64,000 bases of DNA from Symsagittifera roscoffensis (GCF_963678635.1 NC_087065.1:22141480-22205479), one strand, 5' to 3'. Numbered from the stretch's first letter, positions 22,690 through 34,427 are shown. The notes: generated from the sequence alone by a model not told the origin. A program made the numbers and translations.

Positions 22690-23520
22690 CATGAAAAACT
22701 CTCAATTTTCGAATTTCAACGAAAAAAAGTGGATGCCCTTAAAGCTCTTTGAATTTCTAGAACGATCTATGATTGGCGCTTTTTTGGTAACATTAACCCA
22801 ACTTGAGAAAACTGGATCAACAGGTAAAGTTTTTATTCCGCTGGAAATCTAAAAATTAAATTCCACTTTCGAAACAAGAAATTGTTCACGAATTTTCACA
22901 CCATTTAGACGTTCGCATTTGGAGAGTGCTATTTACGTCACTTTCAGCAGATGAGTTTTAATTGAACTCAAAAAGTGTATTTATACCTAAGTGCATTCAT
23001 AAAAGCAGCAATATATGATTACGTCTCAAATGGCATAATTCCCAAATGGCATAAAAATGAAAAATTTCCCAATTGGCATAAATTTCATGCAACACTTGCT
23101 TTGGAAAAATCTAGAACAATTTTTTCGTGCACAATGTGAGAAATTTAGTCAAATTGTCAATTCAAATGTTGATTGACATTTTATCGTGAAAAACTTGTAG
23201 AACTTTTTATCAAAAGCAAGAAGCATAAGCTTGCGATTATTAATAAGCTTCTTGTGGTCAATTTTTTTTCGACAAATCTGCTGCTTAAATTTGTTTGGAA
23301 GCAATTAATTCCAAATCTTGTTCACATGCTTTCGTTCCTGACAACATGATAGAAATTGATAGAAAACGTTTAAATTACAATGAAAACTTGAAATTTATGC
23401 CATTTGGCAAAAGTTTCCATTTTTATGCCATTTGGGAAGTTATAAATGCACATCTGTAGTTATTAGAGACTTCTATGCACATTTCAAGACTTTCCTGAAA
23501 AAAAAATCAGCAAGACCAAT
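22690..23520 (-). repeat. Dispersed repeat D, inverted copy with nested MITE
   Basis: This is the reverse complement of 17460-17910 in two parts, 22690-23020 and 23445-23520. They are separated by an inserted element (23025-23440). The region ends close to the calaxin-like exon, which may have been carried by this repeat. Confidence 0.6.
23025..23440. mobile_element. MITE-like element with CCCAAATGGCATAAAAATG termini
   Basis: The left end has CCCAAATGGCATAAAAATG followed by a second GGCATAAATTTCA. The right end is the reverse complement of the same words, so terminal inverted repeats of about 55 bp flank about 300 bp of AT-rich sequence with no ORF. It interrupts repeat D; compare the uninterrupted member at 43190-43220. 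A target duplication is not clear, so the superfamily is unknown. Confidence 0.65.
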
Positions 23521-23542
23521 ATAAGAGTCTTTGTAGTAGTTA

Positions 23543-23931
23543 GCAAATGATTTCTTTTTTCATTCATGCGTTCCAACTTTTCATTCATGCCTTGTCATGA
23601 AAGAACATGTGTGAAAGAGCAAAAACATACTCTTCGTAGTATTTAGAACATTGAAAGATGCCCGAGGGAAAAAAAGCCCGGCCTGAGGGCAGGAAGTGCC
23701 CGAGTGCGGCTCTTTTATCCGAGGCCATCTTCAACTATGTTCTAACTGTTGAAGAGTATGTTTTTGCTCTTTCTGAGAGAAAGGTGCCAGAAAATTGTGA
23801 AAGAGCCCGGAAAAGTGCGCGAAACTATGCAAATGATTTCTTTGTTCATTCATGCGTTCTAACTTTTCATTCATGCCTTGTCGTGAAAGAACAGGTGTGA
23901 AAGAGCAAAAACATACTATTCACTACGTGCA
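23543..23931. repeat. Direct repeats around a GC-rich foldback
   Basis: A block of about 100 bp (GCAAATGATTTCTTT... GAAAGAGCAAAAACATACT) occurs at 23543-23645 and again at 23828-23931. Between and overlapping them is an inverted repeat of about 55 bp (left arm about 23610-23660, right arm about 23727-23785). Its arms enclose a GC-rich centre with several GCCCG/CGGGC words. It looks like a foldback element or one that has been partly duplicated. Confidence 0.6.
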
Positions 23932-25165
23932 TTACTCTTAAACAAACAAAATTATCCGAAAGCAGCTCCACAGAATTATATCAACACATGCATTTAGTTA
24001 CAGTTAAGGCCAAATTAGTGGCAACATCTGTGACCTTCAGCAACTTTGTCAAAGAAAAATGGTGCGTTCGACAGTTTAACCTACTATATTGATGTCTAAA
24101 TGAACAATTTAAGATTCAGTAACATCGCTCAGATTAGTTGACCGAAACATATTTAAGATTAACTACACAGCATCAAACTTTTTTTCGCCCTTTCAAAACA
24201 TACTTAAGTACAAGCGAGAAAAATAGCATAAGTCCACTGTTCTGCGAGGATTATTTGCATATGATCAAAAAAAATTTTGATCGTTCAATAGCATTTAACT
24301 TTTTAAAAATGACAAAAAACTAAAATCGCATACGCTTAGCTGAAGAGTTAGTATAATTTATACCGAGATATCATGGGGGGACGTGATTAGCAAGATGCTT
24401 ATTTACATTGAGCTTGCTTCTCAAGAGATCCCTTGAGGTAGATGGACATCCTTTTCACCTACACTTTTTTGCTGATCAGTGAGTCATTGTCTCGGTCAAA
24501 TGCCTTAAACGCTAAGACATCAAGCATTCAAAACTCAGCCAAAAATTGAAGCAACTCCAGCCGTAGAGGGCATAACGTAACAGGCGACAATTCATAATAC
24601 GGTATTAGCATGTAGCGCACACTTGCTCTACTGCGCTGACATTTGGGACGAGTGGTAACAATGGTCGCTTGGTTGATTCTGTTTTATTGTAAAAAATTGA
24701 AACACTTGGAAATATCTGTGAACTTAGTTAAATCATCGCCCAGGAAATAAATATTCCTGGAAATTTAGTATGTTTTATCCTGACTACGTGTCCGTGCAAC
24801 TGCTAAGTAGGAAGTGAACAATTTCAAGTTTCAATATTTAACTTTAAATCACTTCTCTATATCTTACCATTTGAAGTAGTGACAATAATTTAGAGGTTCG
24901 ATTTGAATTATAAAATATAATATTTGCTGCGCAATATTGTGGATCTTCTTAGCTTCCTGCCTATAAGCTTGTGTAGGGAATCGGAAGTGTTTCAGGGAAA
25001 AGTCAATGTTAGAACTTGAACTTATTTGAGAAATAATGATGTCTGAGACCTGACATCAATAATTAACGATAATGACACTAAGACGAACGACTTGTCAGGT
25101 GGTAGAAATTCGTTATATGCAATTGTCAAGATAATATGACAAGCACATGGAACCAAAGCTGAGAA
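23932..25165. other. No gene recognised
   Basis: AT-rich sequence. The 61-codon ORF at 24138-24323 has random composition. No exon-like frame with splice sites, RNA or clear repeat was found. Confidence 0.4.
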
Positions 25166-25450
25166 AATCCACAATCGTGCTCAGCAAATGTTAGCGAAAA
25201 TAAAGAGGAAAACGGTGAAACCCGGGACAATCAGTAAAAACTTTGAATCTCCCAAACCAGTTGGCAACAGTTCAATAATAAGCGAATCTAACCTTCAATA
25301 ATCAAATTACTTGTGAAATATTTAAATTACAATCTTGCTCAGAAAATATTAGCGATATTAAAGAGGAAAATGTGGGAACCCGGGACAATCAGTAAAAACT
25401 TTGAATCTCCCGAACCAGTTGGCAATAATTCATTAAAGCTAATCTAACCT
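25166..25450 (+). repeat. Tandem duplication of about 160 bp
   Basis: The words GCTCAGCAAATGTTAGCGA, CCCGGGACAATCAGTAAAAA and CCAGTTGGCAA occur in the same order at about 25178-25270 and 25335-25425, with a handful of differences. Non-coding. Confidence 0.65.
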
Positions 25451-25589
25451 GAAATATTTTTTAATTCAAATCGAACTTCTATAATTTACCTTTCTATATC
25501 ATACACTTTGAAGTAATTGAAGTAGTCAAAGTAATTGAAGTAGTCAGTCCTGAGTAGTTTCATAGAGAGTATCAAGTGGCGGAAACTTA

Positions 25590-26215
25590 AGTGTTTTCTA
25601 AGCAAGCTATTCAAGAGATGAAATATTTAAATAAGTTGATGAACTGAACCGGATGGCGAAAATTTAATTGTTTCTGAGAAAACCTTTTCAGCTATGAACC
25701 TTTGAAAAATTTCAATAAATTTCTTGAAGTAAATCTGTTCAGGTTTTCCTACAAGCAAGCTTTTCAACCTATGAAATGTTTTCATTGATCGAACTCCTTA
25801 GCAAAACCATTTTCTAAGCAAGGTATTCCAGCAACGAACCCTCGAAATACTTATTTCTTAGACTAAATCGGTTCGAATTTTTTTTGCTAGGGTAGCTGTT
25901 CGAGCTCTGAATTATTTCAAGTTATTTCATAGATTGCGTCATTTCGCTAAAAGTTTTTCTAAGAAAGCTATCCTATCTCTGCAAATTTGAAATATTGCAA
26001 GTGATTTCAACGACCGCGAATCTGTTGGTGATTTTTTTCGAAGCAAGCTATTCAGGCTATGAAAGTTTGAAATATTTCAAGTTATTTAGTAGATTGAATA
26101 AGTGCGCGAAAACTTTAGATTTTTCGAAGCAAGCAATTCCAGCTCTGAAACTTTGATGAAGTATTTCAAGTTATTTCATATACCACGAATCTGTTTGCTA
26201 AAAGTTAGTTTTCTA
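25590..26215 (+). repeat. Degenerate tandem array, unit about 65-80 bp
   Basis: About eight diverged units share the core AAGCAAGCTATTCCAGCTCT, then TTTGAAATATTTCAAG and TTATTTCATAGATTG. Core starts are near 25603, 25682, 25756, 25837, 25902, 25966, 26044 and 26125. Non-coding. Confidence 0.65.
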
Positions 26216-26413
26216 ATCCTGGTGGTCGCTGTTTTAGTTGTTTCGTTTTATACTGAAAGAAATCCGTTAAAACAACATTTAGGACAAAAAGTGGGCAAGT
26301 ACCGTCTAGCCTTGCAGTTGAATCGAGTTCATCGTTATTATAGAGTTCCGGACTTTGTTCACAAAAAAATTCTAGAATTTTCCAGACTTTCGAGTATTCG
26401 ATGGTTGCGCTAA
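26200..26413 (+). CDS. Unrecognised ORF with a hydrophobic start
   Basis: The end of a frame reads a hydrophobic run (FLILVVAVLVVSF) followed by a basic, Tyr/Arg-rich segment of about 50 residues up to TAA at 26411. It could be a signal-anchor plus lumenal stretch, or a 3' exon opening at the acceptor GCTGTTTTAG near 26235. No family is recognised. The upstream part of the frame lies in the tandem array, so a start there is unlikely. Confidence 0.2.
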
Positions 26414-27338
26414 ATGAGTCTTGAATGCTTTGATCGAAGCCTTCTTAAACGTTGTGCTCGGTGGTATTTCTTATTTTAAAGATCTATTGGTCGTAATTCG
26501 GATTCCATAGAAGTTCTCGTTTTGGTGGCAGTTTTTCTGCATACACTGGCAATTTAATAGTCTCTTCTATCGGGTTTATTTATAGTTTGTTTCCAATTTA
26601 AAAGCATCTCATAAAACTGAAGTCAGTGGTTCTCGTCCGGCTACTGGCAATATTTATTTTGAAAGCTTTTACTGCCTTTCCTTTCCTTATTTAACTGTTG
26701 CCTGTGTAGAATGAAAAAATCTATGCAAAGGTAGAATTCGATCGCTTTCGTTTTGATCGCTCTCTCAAATCCGAGTTTTAAAACAACAACATTCTTAGCT
26801 CCAAAAAAAAATCAGTTCAAAGAGACCATTTATTTTCTACATTGTTGAAATTCAATTTTTTTTTAATCCTCAAAACTACATTCTCGAGTTAGCTGTCCAT
26901 GGAAGTCCATCCCTGGAGCCAGGCCTGGCTAGGGAAAAAACCAGGTCAAAGTCTTGCAAGGATTACCCTGGCTTTCCTGGATCGATCTAGGAGTCCAGGG
27001 CTGGTTTTCAAAGAATTTTCCTAGGAACCAGAGCTGGAATCCCAGGTTTAGGCAAAATTTAAAATCGACAATTGCCTACAAAACTGGCTGAAAGCTAAGA
27101 AAAACTGTCTCGATTAAGCTCACATGAGAAGGTAGCCAACATGAAGGTACAGATTTTTTTGTGTCCGAAGACGGAATACTTTCCTTCCCATATTAGCTAC
27201 CAGTGAGCAAGCAAGAGATTATCTGAAAAAACAAGAACATACACTAGAAACCTGAAAACCAAAAATATCAGACATTATTTTTTAGCTCAAATAAGATCCA
27301 AAATGAAATAGATCAAACCTACGCTTTCCATCGCGCAG
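26414..27338. other. No gene; local cluster of CCAGG/CCTGG words
   Basis: No exon was found. At about 26895-27055 the pentamers CCTGG and CCAGG recur many times on both strands (for example GAGCCAGGCCTGGCTAGG), giving local self-complementarity. The rest is plain AT-rich sequence. Confidence 0.4.
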
Positions 27339-27487
27339 GTATGTTTCGACCGTGCTCGAGATATGTTTCGACCTTGCTTGAGGTAGTTTTCGACCGTACT
27401 CGAGGTATGGCTCCACCGTGCTTGAGGTAAGTTTCGGCCGAGCTCGAGGTATGGTTCGACAGTGCTCGAGGTATGTTTCAACCGAGG
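27339..27487 (+). repeat. Minisatellite, 22-bp unit, about 7 copies
   Basis: The unit is close to GGTATGTTTCGACCGTGCTC plus GA, repeated about seven times with scattered substitutions. Because 22 is not a multiple of 3, three units make a 22-codon period in any frame. Confidence 0.85.
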
Positions 27488-27511
27488 AGTTTTTGCTCAG
27501 CCCAAACCCCG

Positions 27512-28389
27512 TCAGATTTCCAGTCGTATTGTAGTACAGAACGGCGACTCCAGTTGGTGGGTGTATTCCTGTTCTTGATTTGTAATCAGCTCTTTCATCT
27601 TTTCCAACATGCTGGCACGAACTTTCTCTTTAAAAGAGTCATCTTCGTCGAAGCATTGCGTCAAACGCCCTGCAACAAAGGCTGGACTGGCTAACAGAGT
27701 CCTCAAAGCAACGGATCCCCATTGTCTGTGCACATTGTCGAAAATCATACCACCAAGGGTCTGCCCATCTTGTTGAAAAGACCGGGCCACCCGTTTTCAT
27801 CCATGACATCGAGAATTATTTGGTTCATTCCCGCTTTTTTTCCGGAACATATTCATCCTCAGGTTCTTCCTGTAATAGACCAACTGGACGATACGGAGTA
27901 AGAATTTTATCAACTAACTTAATAAATTCCAAGACTAGCTCATGATTTTTAACCATGGCGAACGGAAAGTAGCGTGTGTCCATAAAATTGCACCTTTTTC
28001 TTATGATTTCAAGATGGAGGCGCTTAGGTTAATTTCGCAGAATGGCGATGTGGGCTTAGACTTTTCTCCACAGAAAAGTTCCATCCCAATCGAATGTGGA
28101 GTCTCCGATATGGAATTCAAGAACAACATTTGGAATGCCGTATAGCTTCAGTTTTTGAAGTCCGACTGTTCACCCGAGCGCATAAATCCGTATTCATCAA
28201 CGGATAAATAGGCCTCTGAAAAGGCATAGAAGGCTCAGTTCGGCGAATCTTAGCAATTTTTTTCTTTTTAAAGGAAAGTTGAGCGTCTAAACGGCGTCCA
28301 CTTCCAAAAGCTTCTATGATTTGATGAAGGAACCCACATTTACGGATTGCTGCAAGTACTTCGAACTTGTCTTTCAAAGTGTAACCCAT
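27512..28389 (-). pseudogene. Broken minus-strand ORF, unrecognised protein
   Basis: From 28389 the minus strand reads an open 90-codon frame starting MGYTLKDKFEVLAAIRKCGF. Further on, after stops and shifts, a second open part (27790-27512) contains GGMIFDNVHRQWGSVALRTL and an amphipathic segment ending MLEKMKELITNQEQEYTHQL. Composition and length suggest former coding sequence. I considered a dynamin/Mx-like stalk because of the Lys/Glu-rich helix but could not support it. Both halves may be one pseudogene or two remnants. Confidence 0.3.
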
Positions 28390-29669
28390 AACTTGACCTA
28401 CTGTTTTTTTTTGTTAAGAGAGTTTTCATAACACATAATCTTATGTTCTGTAAACTTTCTCACTAGAATGTGTTGACGAAAGAATTAGCAGATCCTAGGC
28501 CATCCCAGGAGTTTAAGGTATGTTGAAATTTAAATTCTGTGAATAATTGGTAGCCCAAAATTGAACTAAAATCTATAAACAAAAATTTTCTTTAACAACT
28601 GGTAATAAATTCCAAAGGAAAGTCAACTCGCTTCGAAAACGAATGATATATAATGAAATAACTATGAGCAAAACAAGGAACTGAAATCTGAAGTAAAAGT
28701 TTTTTAAATAACTGTAAATAAGGTTCAAAGTAAAGCTGAAGTTCTGTGAATGAACTTCAAAGTTCTGTTAATAAATTTCGAAACCAAATAATATGTTTGA
28801 GCGTAATTTGTCCTAATTGACATTAGTACAAACATAAAGACGACCGATTTTAGAAAAAAAAACTGGCCAAAAAACTGCCTTTTTTGAGCACTTTTGAAAG
28901 GTTTTGACCAATTCCTCCCCTTTGGGCAGTGAGAGGGTCAAATCTCTGAAAGTGTGAGTCTACAACTCCCGCCCCTGCGGTGAAAATTGAGAAGTATGCC
29001 TGAGATGTTTTTCAATAACTGATCAATTTTTCATTAGAATCTCCCCAATACATCACCAGGCTGATTTATGCGCACCTCAAACTTTACGAGGACACCTTTG
29101 AAATCAACAAATGAGATTTTCCCCTTAGCATGGTGGAAAATACATTATAAAAATAAGCTCAGGGGGGTTTGTCCTAGGAAAGCAAAATCCAAGGAAAGGG
29201 TTCCTTAATTTTTTGGAGGACCCTCATCCTAGGATTTTGTAAACATAAGAAGAAATTTTCCACTCAAAAAGCAGAAGACTCCCTACTTAGGATCTTGCTA
29301 AGCTTAGCTTAACAACAAGGGGACACGACAAAAAATTCTTCCTCATTCCAGTTTTTGGGGCCCTAATTATTGGTTCTGGTTAATTATATGAATCATATTA
29401 ATTGTTATATTTGTTTCGGGCAAATGAATTTTCGACCTAGTTGAAATTTGTTAGTGAAAGTGGAATTGACTTTTATGGTATATAATAAAAATTCGCCGAC
29501 TTTTCGACAGTTTTAATTTGCAAATTAAATCTAAGTCTCACTATTATTTTAGTTAAAATACTACGGAGCAAAAACTAATTTAAAAACTAATCAGATCAAG
29601 AATGACAAAATATAGAATGATCAAACATCACCTTATCCTTTAGGATTAGATTTTCAGTTGTTTAATCAT
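28390..29669. other. No gene recognised
   Basis: AT-rich. Around 29170-29330 there are words (CTAGGATTTT, AGGGTTCC, TTAGGAT) like those just upstream of the linker exon at 11600-11690, but the match is too short to call. No exon or RNA gene was found. Confidence 0.4.
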
Positions 29670-29864
29670 TTAACTCATTTGAGTTTTAAGTGTATCATAT
29701 TCAAGAGAATCTTCCTCATCCTCATCTACGAAAACACGTCTGTTTTTACCGTTTTTTTTTCGCACGAGATCAGTCAAATGTGATGTTGACCTCCTGATCA
29801 ACTGCCTCTTAGCTCTTTCTTTTCAGCTGTTGTTTTTGACTGCTCTGAGAGCATGGTGCCACAT
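29670..29864 (-). pseudogene. Coding-like minus-strand remnant with internal TGA
   Basis: From ATG 29862-29864 the minus strand reads MWHHALRAVKNNS, then a TGA. In the same frame it continues with a very protein-like stretch (KERAKRQLIRRSTSHLTDLV, a basic run, VFVDEDEEDSLEYDTLKTQM) to a TAA at 29670-29672. The charge pattern, basic then acidic, suggests a former nuclear protein C-terminus. No pyrimidine-rich acceptor lies downstream of the TGA, so an intact exon is unlikely. Confidence 0.3.
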
Positions 29865-30079
29865 TCTCGTCTTGTCTAATTCTGTCGTTTTTTTTTCAAA
29901 TTCACATTATAAATTGAACCAGATATTTTGAAAAAAAATAGTTTAGGCAAAACCTAAAATCAAAAAATGTGCGCTCAGGCGTGCAATTGTACATCAGAAA
30001 AAATACTCGTACTAAACCTTATTTTATTACAATCCAAAAGTAACCAACAAAAACTCACTCGTTATAGCTGACGTTGGCA

Positions 30080-31810
30080 AGCCATTCATGCATGACCTAT
30101 GAACACACAGAAAAATTTCTTGAAATAAAATCAAGTTTCAACACGAAGCGAGTTGAAGCACCAGTGGCAAAGATAAGAAGATTTACTAACCCAAAAGTGC
30201 GTAGCTAAATTATTCAAAGGTGTGAGAGCTCAAGTAAAGTTCCATAGTCTCGACAAACAATAGTGAAAAGTACCAGTTTTGTGATGACAAGTAGATTGGA
30301 TCAAAAACAACCCGGCGGAAGTTATGGTGTTTTTAACGCTTAACGTCGCGATTTAAGGAAATAAATATAATTTGCTCACCAACGCAATCAAATTGACTCC
30401 CACTTGTCCTCAAAAATAACAAAAAATCTGAAAAAAAATTTGAGCATGACTTATTAACACAAAAACACATTTTTTCTTGAAATAAAGATCAATTTTCGAA
30501 ATCAAAACGTTCAGACACCATTGCCACTTATAAGCAGCATTACCAGCCCAAAAGTCATTGCTTTGTCATTAACAGATGTGAGAGCTCAAGTAAAGTTCCA
30601 AAACCTTGAACAAAAAACAGTGAAAAGTACCCGTTTTATGATGACAAATTCATTGGGTCAAATTAAAACCGAGCGCAACTTTTTTTGTTTCCTACGCTTA
30701 CTCTGTAAACTCATGGAATCAAATAAAGTTTAGGTAGCCAAGACAAACAAATTGACTCCAACAAATTCTCAAAATGAAAATACAAAAAATGTTTAAGAAA
30801 TAGAAACACATTTTCTTGAAATAAAGATCAAGTTTCAAAACCAAGCTCTTTAAGGTATCATTGCCGCGTATAAATAGCATTACCAACCCAAAACCTACCG
30901 CTATACCATGAAAAACTGTGAGAACTCTAGTACAGGTCTAAAACCTCGAACAAAACAGTGAAAAGTACCCGTTTTGTGACTACAATTTCATTGGGTCAAA
31001 ATAAGCCCAGCGCAAATTGTAATCTGTTTCCAGCGCTTAACTTGTAAATTCAAAGAATCAAATGAAGTTTAGCTAGCCACGACAATCACATTGACTCCTA
31101 CATGCCCTCAAAAATAAAAATAAAAAATACAAAAAAGTGCACCTGAGCTATTAACAAATGGAAACACGTTTTTTTGAAATAAAGATCAAATTTCGAAACC
31201 AAGCTTTTTGAGGCATCATTGGCCCGTATAGGTGGCATTATTAATCCATAAAAGCTATATCATTTCAAGTTGTGAGAGCTCAAGTAGAGTTCAATAACAT
31301 CGACAAAAAATTAATGAATAGTATCATATTTGTGATGACAATTTCACTGGGTCAAAAACAACCCAGGGCAAATTGTATTATGTTTCCAATACTTAACCTG
31401 TTGACTCAAAAAAACAAACGAAATTTAGCTCACCAAGACAATCAAGTTGACTCCCACAGTCCTCAAAATTGAAAAACCTTTGTACAATAAATATGCGCAT
31501 GGCCTATTAGCACAGAGAAAGACCAATTTCTTGAAATAAAGATCAGTTTTCAAAACCAAGCACTTTAAGGCATCGTTGGTACGTATAAGTAGCATTGACA
31601 AACCAAAAATCCATCGCTATATCGTCAAAAAAGTACCAATTTTGTGACGACAAGTTCATTGGGTCAAAATAAGCCCAGCGCAAATTGTATTTTGTTTGCA
31701 ACAATAAACGGGTGAGGTCAAGTAAATAAAAACAATTTAGCTCGCCAATACAATCACACTGACTCCCACATGTCCTCAAAATTGAAAAAAAAAATAAACA
31801 AAATTTGCTG
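30080..31810 (+). repeat. Tandem array, five units of about 355 bp
   Basis: Each unit carries TTGAAATAAAGATCAAGTTT, TGTGAGAGCTCAAGTAAAGT, TTCATTGGGTCAAAAT and TTGACTCCCACATGTCCTCA. The TTGAAATAAA landmark starts near 30119, 30476, 30815, 31173 and 31530, so the spacing is 339-358 bp. Units differ by many substitutions and indels. Two further units stand at 35225-35910. Short ORFs in the units are not conserved. Confidence 0.85.
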
Positions 31811-31959
31811 TCTTCAATGTTCATAGGTTCAAGATTTAAAAATCAGCCGCATAAGTCCCAAAATTATTCTTCTTGAATTCTGATTGGTTGAAAGTTGAGC
31901 CATCAAATAGATGGATTAGTTTCTTTATTGTTAAGACAGAAAAAATTCAAGCGGACGAA

Positions 31960-32080
31960 TAGTGACCGCCGCAGTCGCGCCAACGTATTGAGAGCTTGCA
32001 AAAGAGGTAAGGTCCAAATACGAAACCGCAGTGCGTCTACCGGTGACGTAAAACCGAGAGTCAGGTAAATTAATTTGAGA
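31960..32080 (+). other. GC-richer conserved block with donor-like sites
   Basis: In an AT-rich setting this stretch (GACCGCCGCAGTCGCGCCAA ... GGTGACGTAAAACC) is nearly unchanged in the second copy (36090-36205). It has two donor-like sites, AAGAG then GTAAGG near 32007, and GTCAG then GTAAAT near 32064. TGACGTAA resembles a CRE/bZIP site. It could be a 5' untranslated exon and promoter of a small gene in this block. This is inference only. Confidence 0.25.
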
Positions 32081-32992
32081 CAAACCGACTGGTTTTAAGT
32101 CTTGTGCGACTGTTTTTCTATTTTGGACAGATGAATATGAGTTGTAAGGAAAATATCTTGTAACAGTTGTTGTTGTACTGTGTGCACTTTTCTATTTTTC
32201 AGAAACTAAACTTGCAATTCGAACGGATTTTAATTGTTGTCTTGTTTTTCAGTCATTAAGTTATCATCAAACCTAAGCTTATTTAAGTTTTCTTAACTTA
32301 TTCAAATTTTTATTCTAGTCGCTTTAGGCTAGATTAAAATCTTGAAACAGTTTACCCTTAGAACTCTAAATAAGAAGGTTAAGATAAGAAATAATATTAA
32401 AACTGGATAAAAAACTTTTAATATTAACGTTCATCAACAAAAATTCAACCCTTCCAACGAAGTGAAAGCTGTCAAGATCAAACAGATAATAAGAAATAAA
32501 TCATTTGAAAATTTTGCAATCAGAACACTTCCCTCACTCGTGAAAAAAGGCTTACAATATGAAATACTTACTCGTAATACATACATACTATACTGCCTTG
32601 ACCTTTTCCTCGATTACCCGAAACAGTGGGAAAAAAGTTCAGAAAAAAGTGAAGATTAATTCCAAAGATCAGAGTGGAGTATGGGCTAAGAATTGGTTGA
32701 AAAGTTATTTAAAAAACATTTTGCCAAAACTTTACAGCTCTGGAAACTTACAAAACTGAGAGGTGCGGTGCGACCAATAAAAATTCAAAATTAAGATTGA
32801 AAAAATAGTTAAACTGGATGAACCACGGGTACTGCATTAGGTTAAATGATTCTAAATAAAGCTTCGTATAGTGTTTATTAGATTTAGATGGAAGTGATTC
32901 ACGTTTCTTCTTTCAGAATTTTGTACACTTGCTTGAGTATTTGACTCTATGTGATTGAATTGTATCGATGTTTTCTACTCTTCCGGGACAAA

Positions 32993-33244
32993 ATGGTATC
33001 CAGCAGTTTCTCCAAATCGGAGGATCCACAGTTCGTTTTTTCAGATTGTGTATCCCAAGGAGACTGCTATTCACTCAAGCTAGTTTCGTTTTTTTGGGTT
33101 GATTCCATGGAAGTTTTGGTGTTAAGATTTTCTAATGAGTTGGACACCAGGAATAGCTTGCGTACCGCTGATTTATCAGTGAAGATATGTTTATACAATG
33201 ATCCGCTGGAGTTCGATATCACTGGGTTGTTGCTCGACCTTTGA
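32993..33244 (+). CDS. Small ORF in duplication B, copy 1 (unrecognised)
   Basis: ATG 32993 opens 83 codons to TGA 33242-33244 (start MVSSSFSKSEDPQFVFSDCV). In copy 2 the corresponding ATG (37529) follows a proper acceptor, TCTACTCTTCCAG. In copy 1 that AG is changed to GG (CTTCCGGGAC), so splicing there should fail. The frames of the two copies part at a T-run (7 T here, 9 T in copy 2), so the protein is not conserved beyond about 32 residues. No domain is recognised. Either a dying small gene or chance. Confidence 0.25.
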   Translation: MVSSSFSKSEDPQFVFSDCVSQGDCYSLKLVSFFWVDSMEVLVLRFSNELDTRNSLRTADLSVKICLYNDPLEFDITGLLLDL

Positions 33245-33905
33245 TGTCTAAGGTTTTCTAGAGCATTTTTGGTTTTCTGTTATGATGCTTTTCAAATGAT
33301 GCACTATTTAATTTCGATATCAAATGATGAACTGATTTTATTTGAAATTATTCGAATTTATTTGAAATCACAATGGTGACCAAGTGGTGAAACGCCTAGA
33401 AGTTGTTAAGGTTCAGTGATACAGCAGGTAAGAAAAGCAAAAAAGATTTAAAAGGTTGTTTGTGGCAAAAAAAACCTGTTTCTCGATTACACGACACTGC
33501 TCTGTCAAAATTAGTAAGTATTTGCTTAGATCTTAGTTAGGTTTTCGATCACAGACAATTACAGAGAAAGATAATATGAAAAAGTTGTCTGAAATTTTTT
33601 TTTCGACTTCGTTTTCAATTAGTGAGGATTTTTGTCAAATATGCTCAATAGGTGTTAAGGTAATGGTAACTTCACGATTTCTTCGAAGTATCCGTTCCTT
33701 GCATGGGTACTGGTTTAGCGAAGTTGCTGGCAAATATGCAAAGTGCATAATTATCGCTTTGCTTTTTTTCAGCCCTCAAGTCTTTTTTAGCTCGCTCAAT
33801 ACTGTAGATTAATATGAAGTTGTCACATCCGCTTTCTTTTTAACGATCCTTTTTATAACAGCTCAAGACTGATTCTGAAATCATGCCAGCTGCAGAAAAA
33901 TCTGG

Positions 33906-34206
33906 TTTGGCGGTGTAAAATGCTTTATTAATTTCTGAACTTTTTCGCGACAATCTCCTTGGCAGCTCATGTGCTTAAGTCATCAATGTGATACCACTTT
34001 AATTAACATGTGATTGACATTTTAGATTGTTTTGCTCAAATTTTCACACTATACCCAAATTATACCTTTCCTAAAGTTTGTTGAGCTACAAAAGAGGCTC
34101 CTCACTTTGATATAATTTCATAAGCAGTTGCTCCGATACTTTTTGCGTAATTTTTGATTGATTAAAAAATCTGAAAACGATCGGTTTTGGGTTAAACATA
34201 CCAAAG
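33906..34206. other. Spacer between the two copies of duplication B, nothing seen
   Basis: AT-rich, no ORF or repeat of note. Confidence 0.4.
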
Positions 34207-34268
34207 AGAGCTCGTTGGGTGGTGAAGATGGTTGAGGTAAGTGGGTTGTGGGTTCGTCCCCCTTCCCC
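34207..34268 (+). repeat. tRNA-derived SINE-head-like sequence
   Basis: A GTTGGGTGGTGAAGATGGTT segment, like a pol III A box, is followed about 35 bp later by TGTGGGTTCGTCCCCC, like a B box. No complete cloverleaf can be drawn and no tail is obvious. Confidence 0.35.
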
Positions 34269-34427
34269 TAAACCCACTCCCGATTTCAAAGAGTGAAAAC
34301 AAGGCAGGTTATGTAAATTTAACATGTCATGGTTAGAGTTGGAGCCGGGCCCGGGCTTTTTACATGCCAGGCCGGGCTCGGGCCTCAATTTTAGAATCGG
34401 CAACCGCGCCGGGCCCGACTTTTATAA

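Larger units (their letters stand above)
31090..33905 (+). repeat. Second direct duplication, copy 1 (pairs with 35225-38490)
   Basis: The last two satellite units and about 2.1 kb of following sequence are repeated 4.1-4.6 kb downstream in the same orientation. Differences include single substitutions, a 420-bp insertion in copy 2 (36616-37035) and extra palindromic sequence in copy 2 (37890-37965). Confidence 0.85.

Noticed and set aside
22411-22752. Plus-strand 113-codon ORF over the calaxin-like exon
   Set aside because: It is the antisense shadow of the EF-hand exon and runs into repeat D. It has no recognisable domain.
27512-28389. Dynamin/Mx-like GTPase identity for the minus-strand remnant
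   Set aside because: Only a Lys/Glu-rich helix resembles the family. No GTPase motif or other landmark is present.
30080-31810. CRISPR array for the regular 355-bp spacing
   Set aside because: Units are long, diverged and contiguous with no short repeat/spacer structure, and the DNA is eukaryotic.
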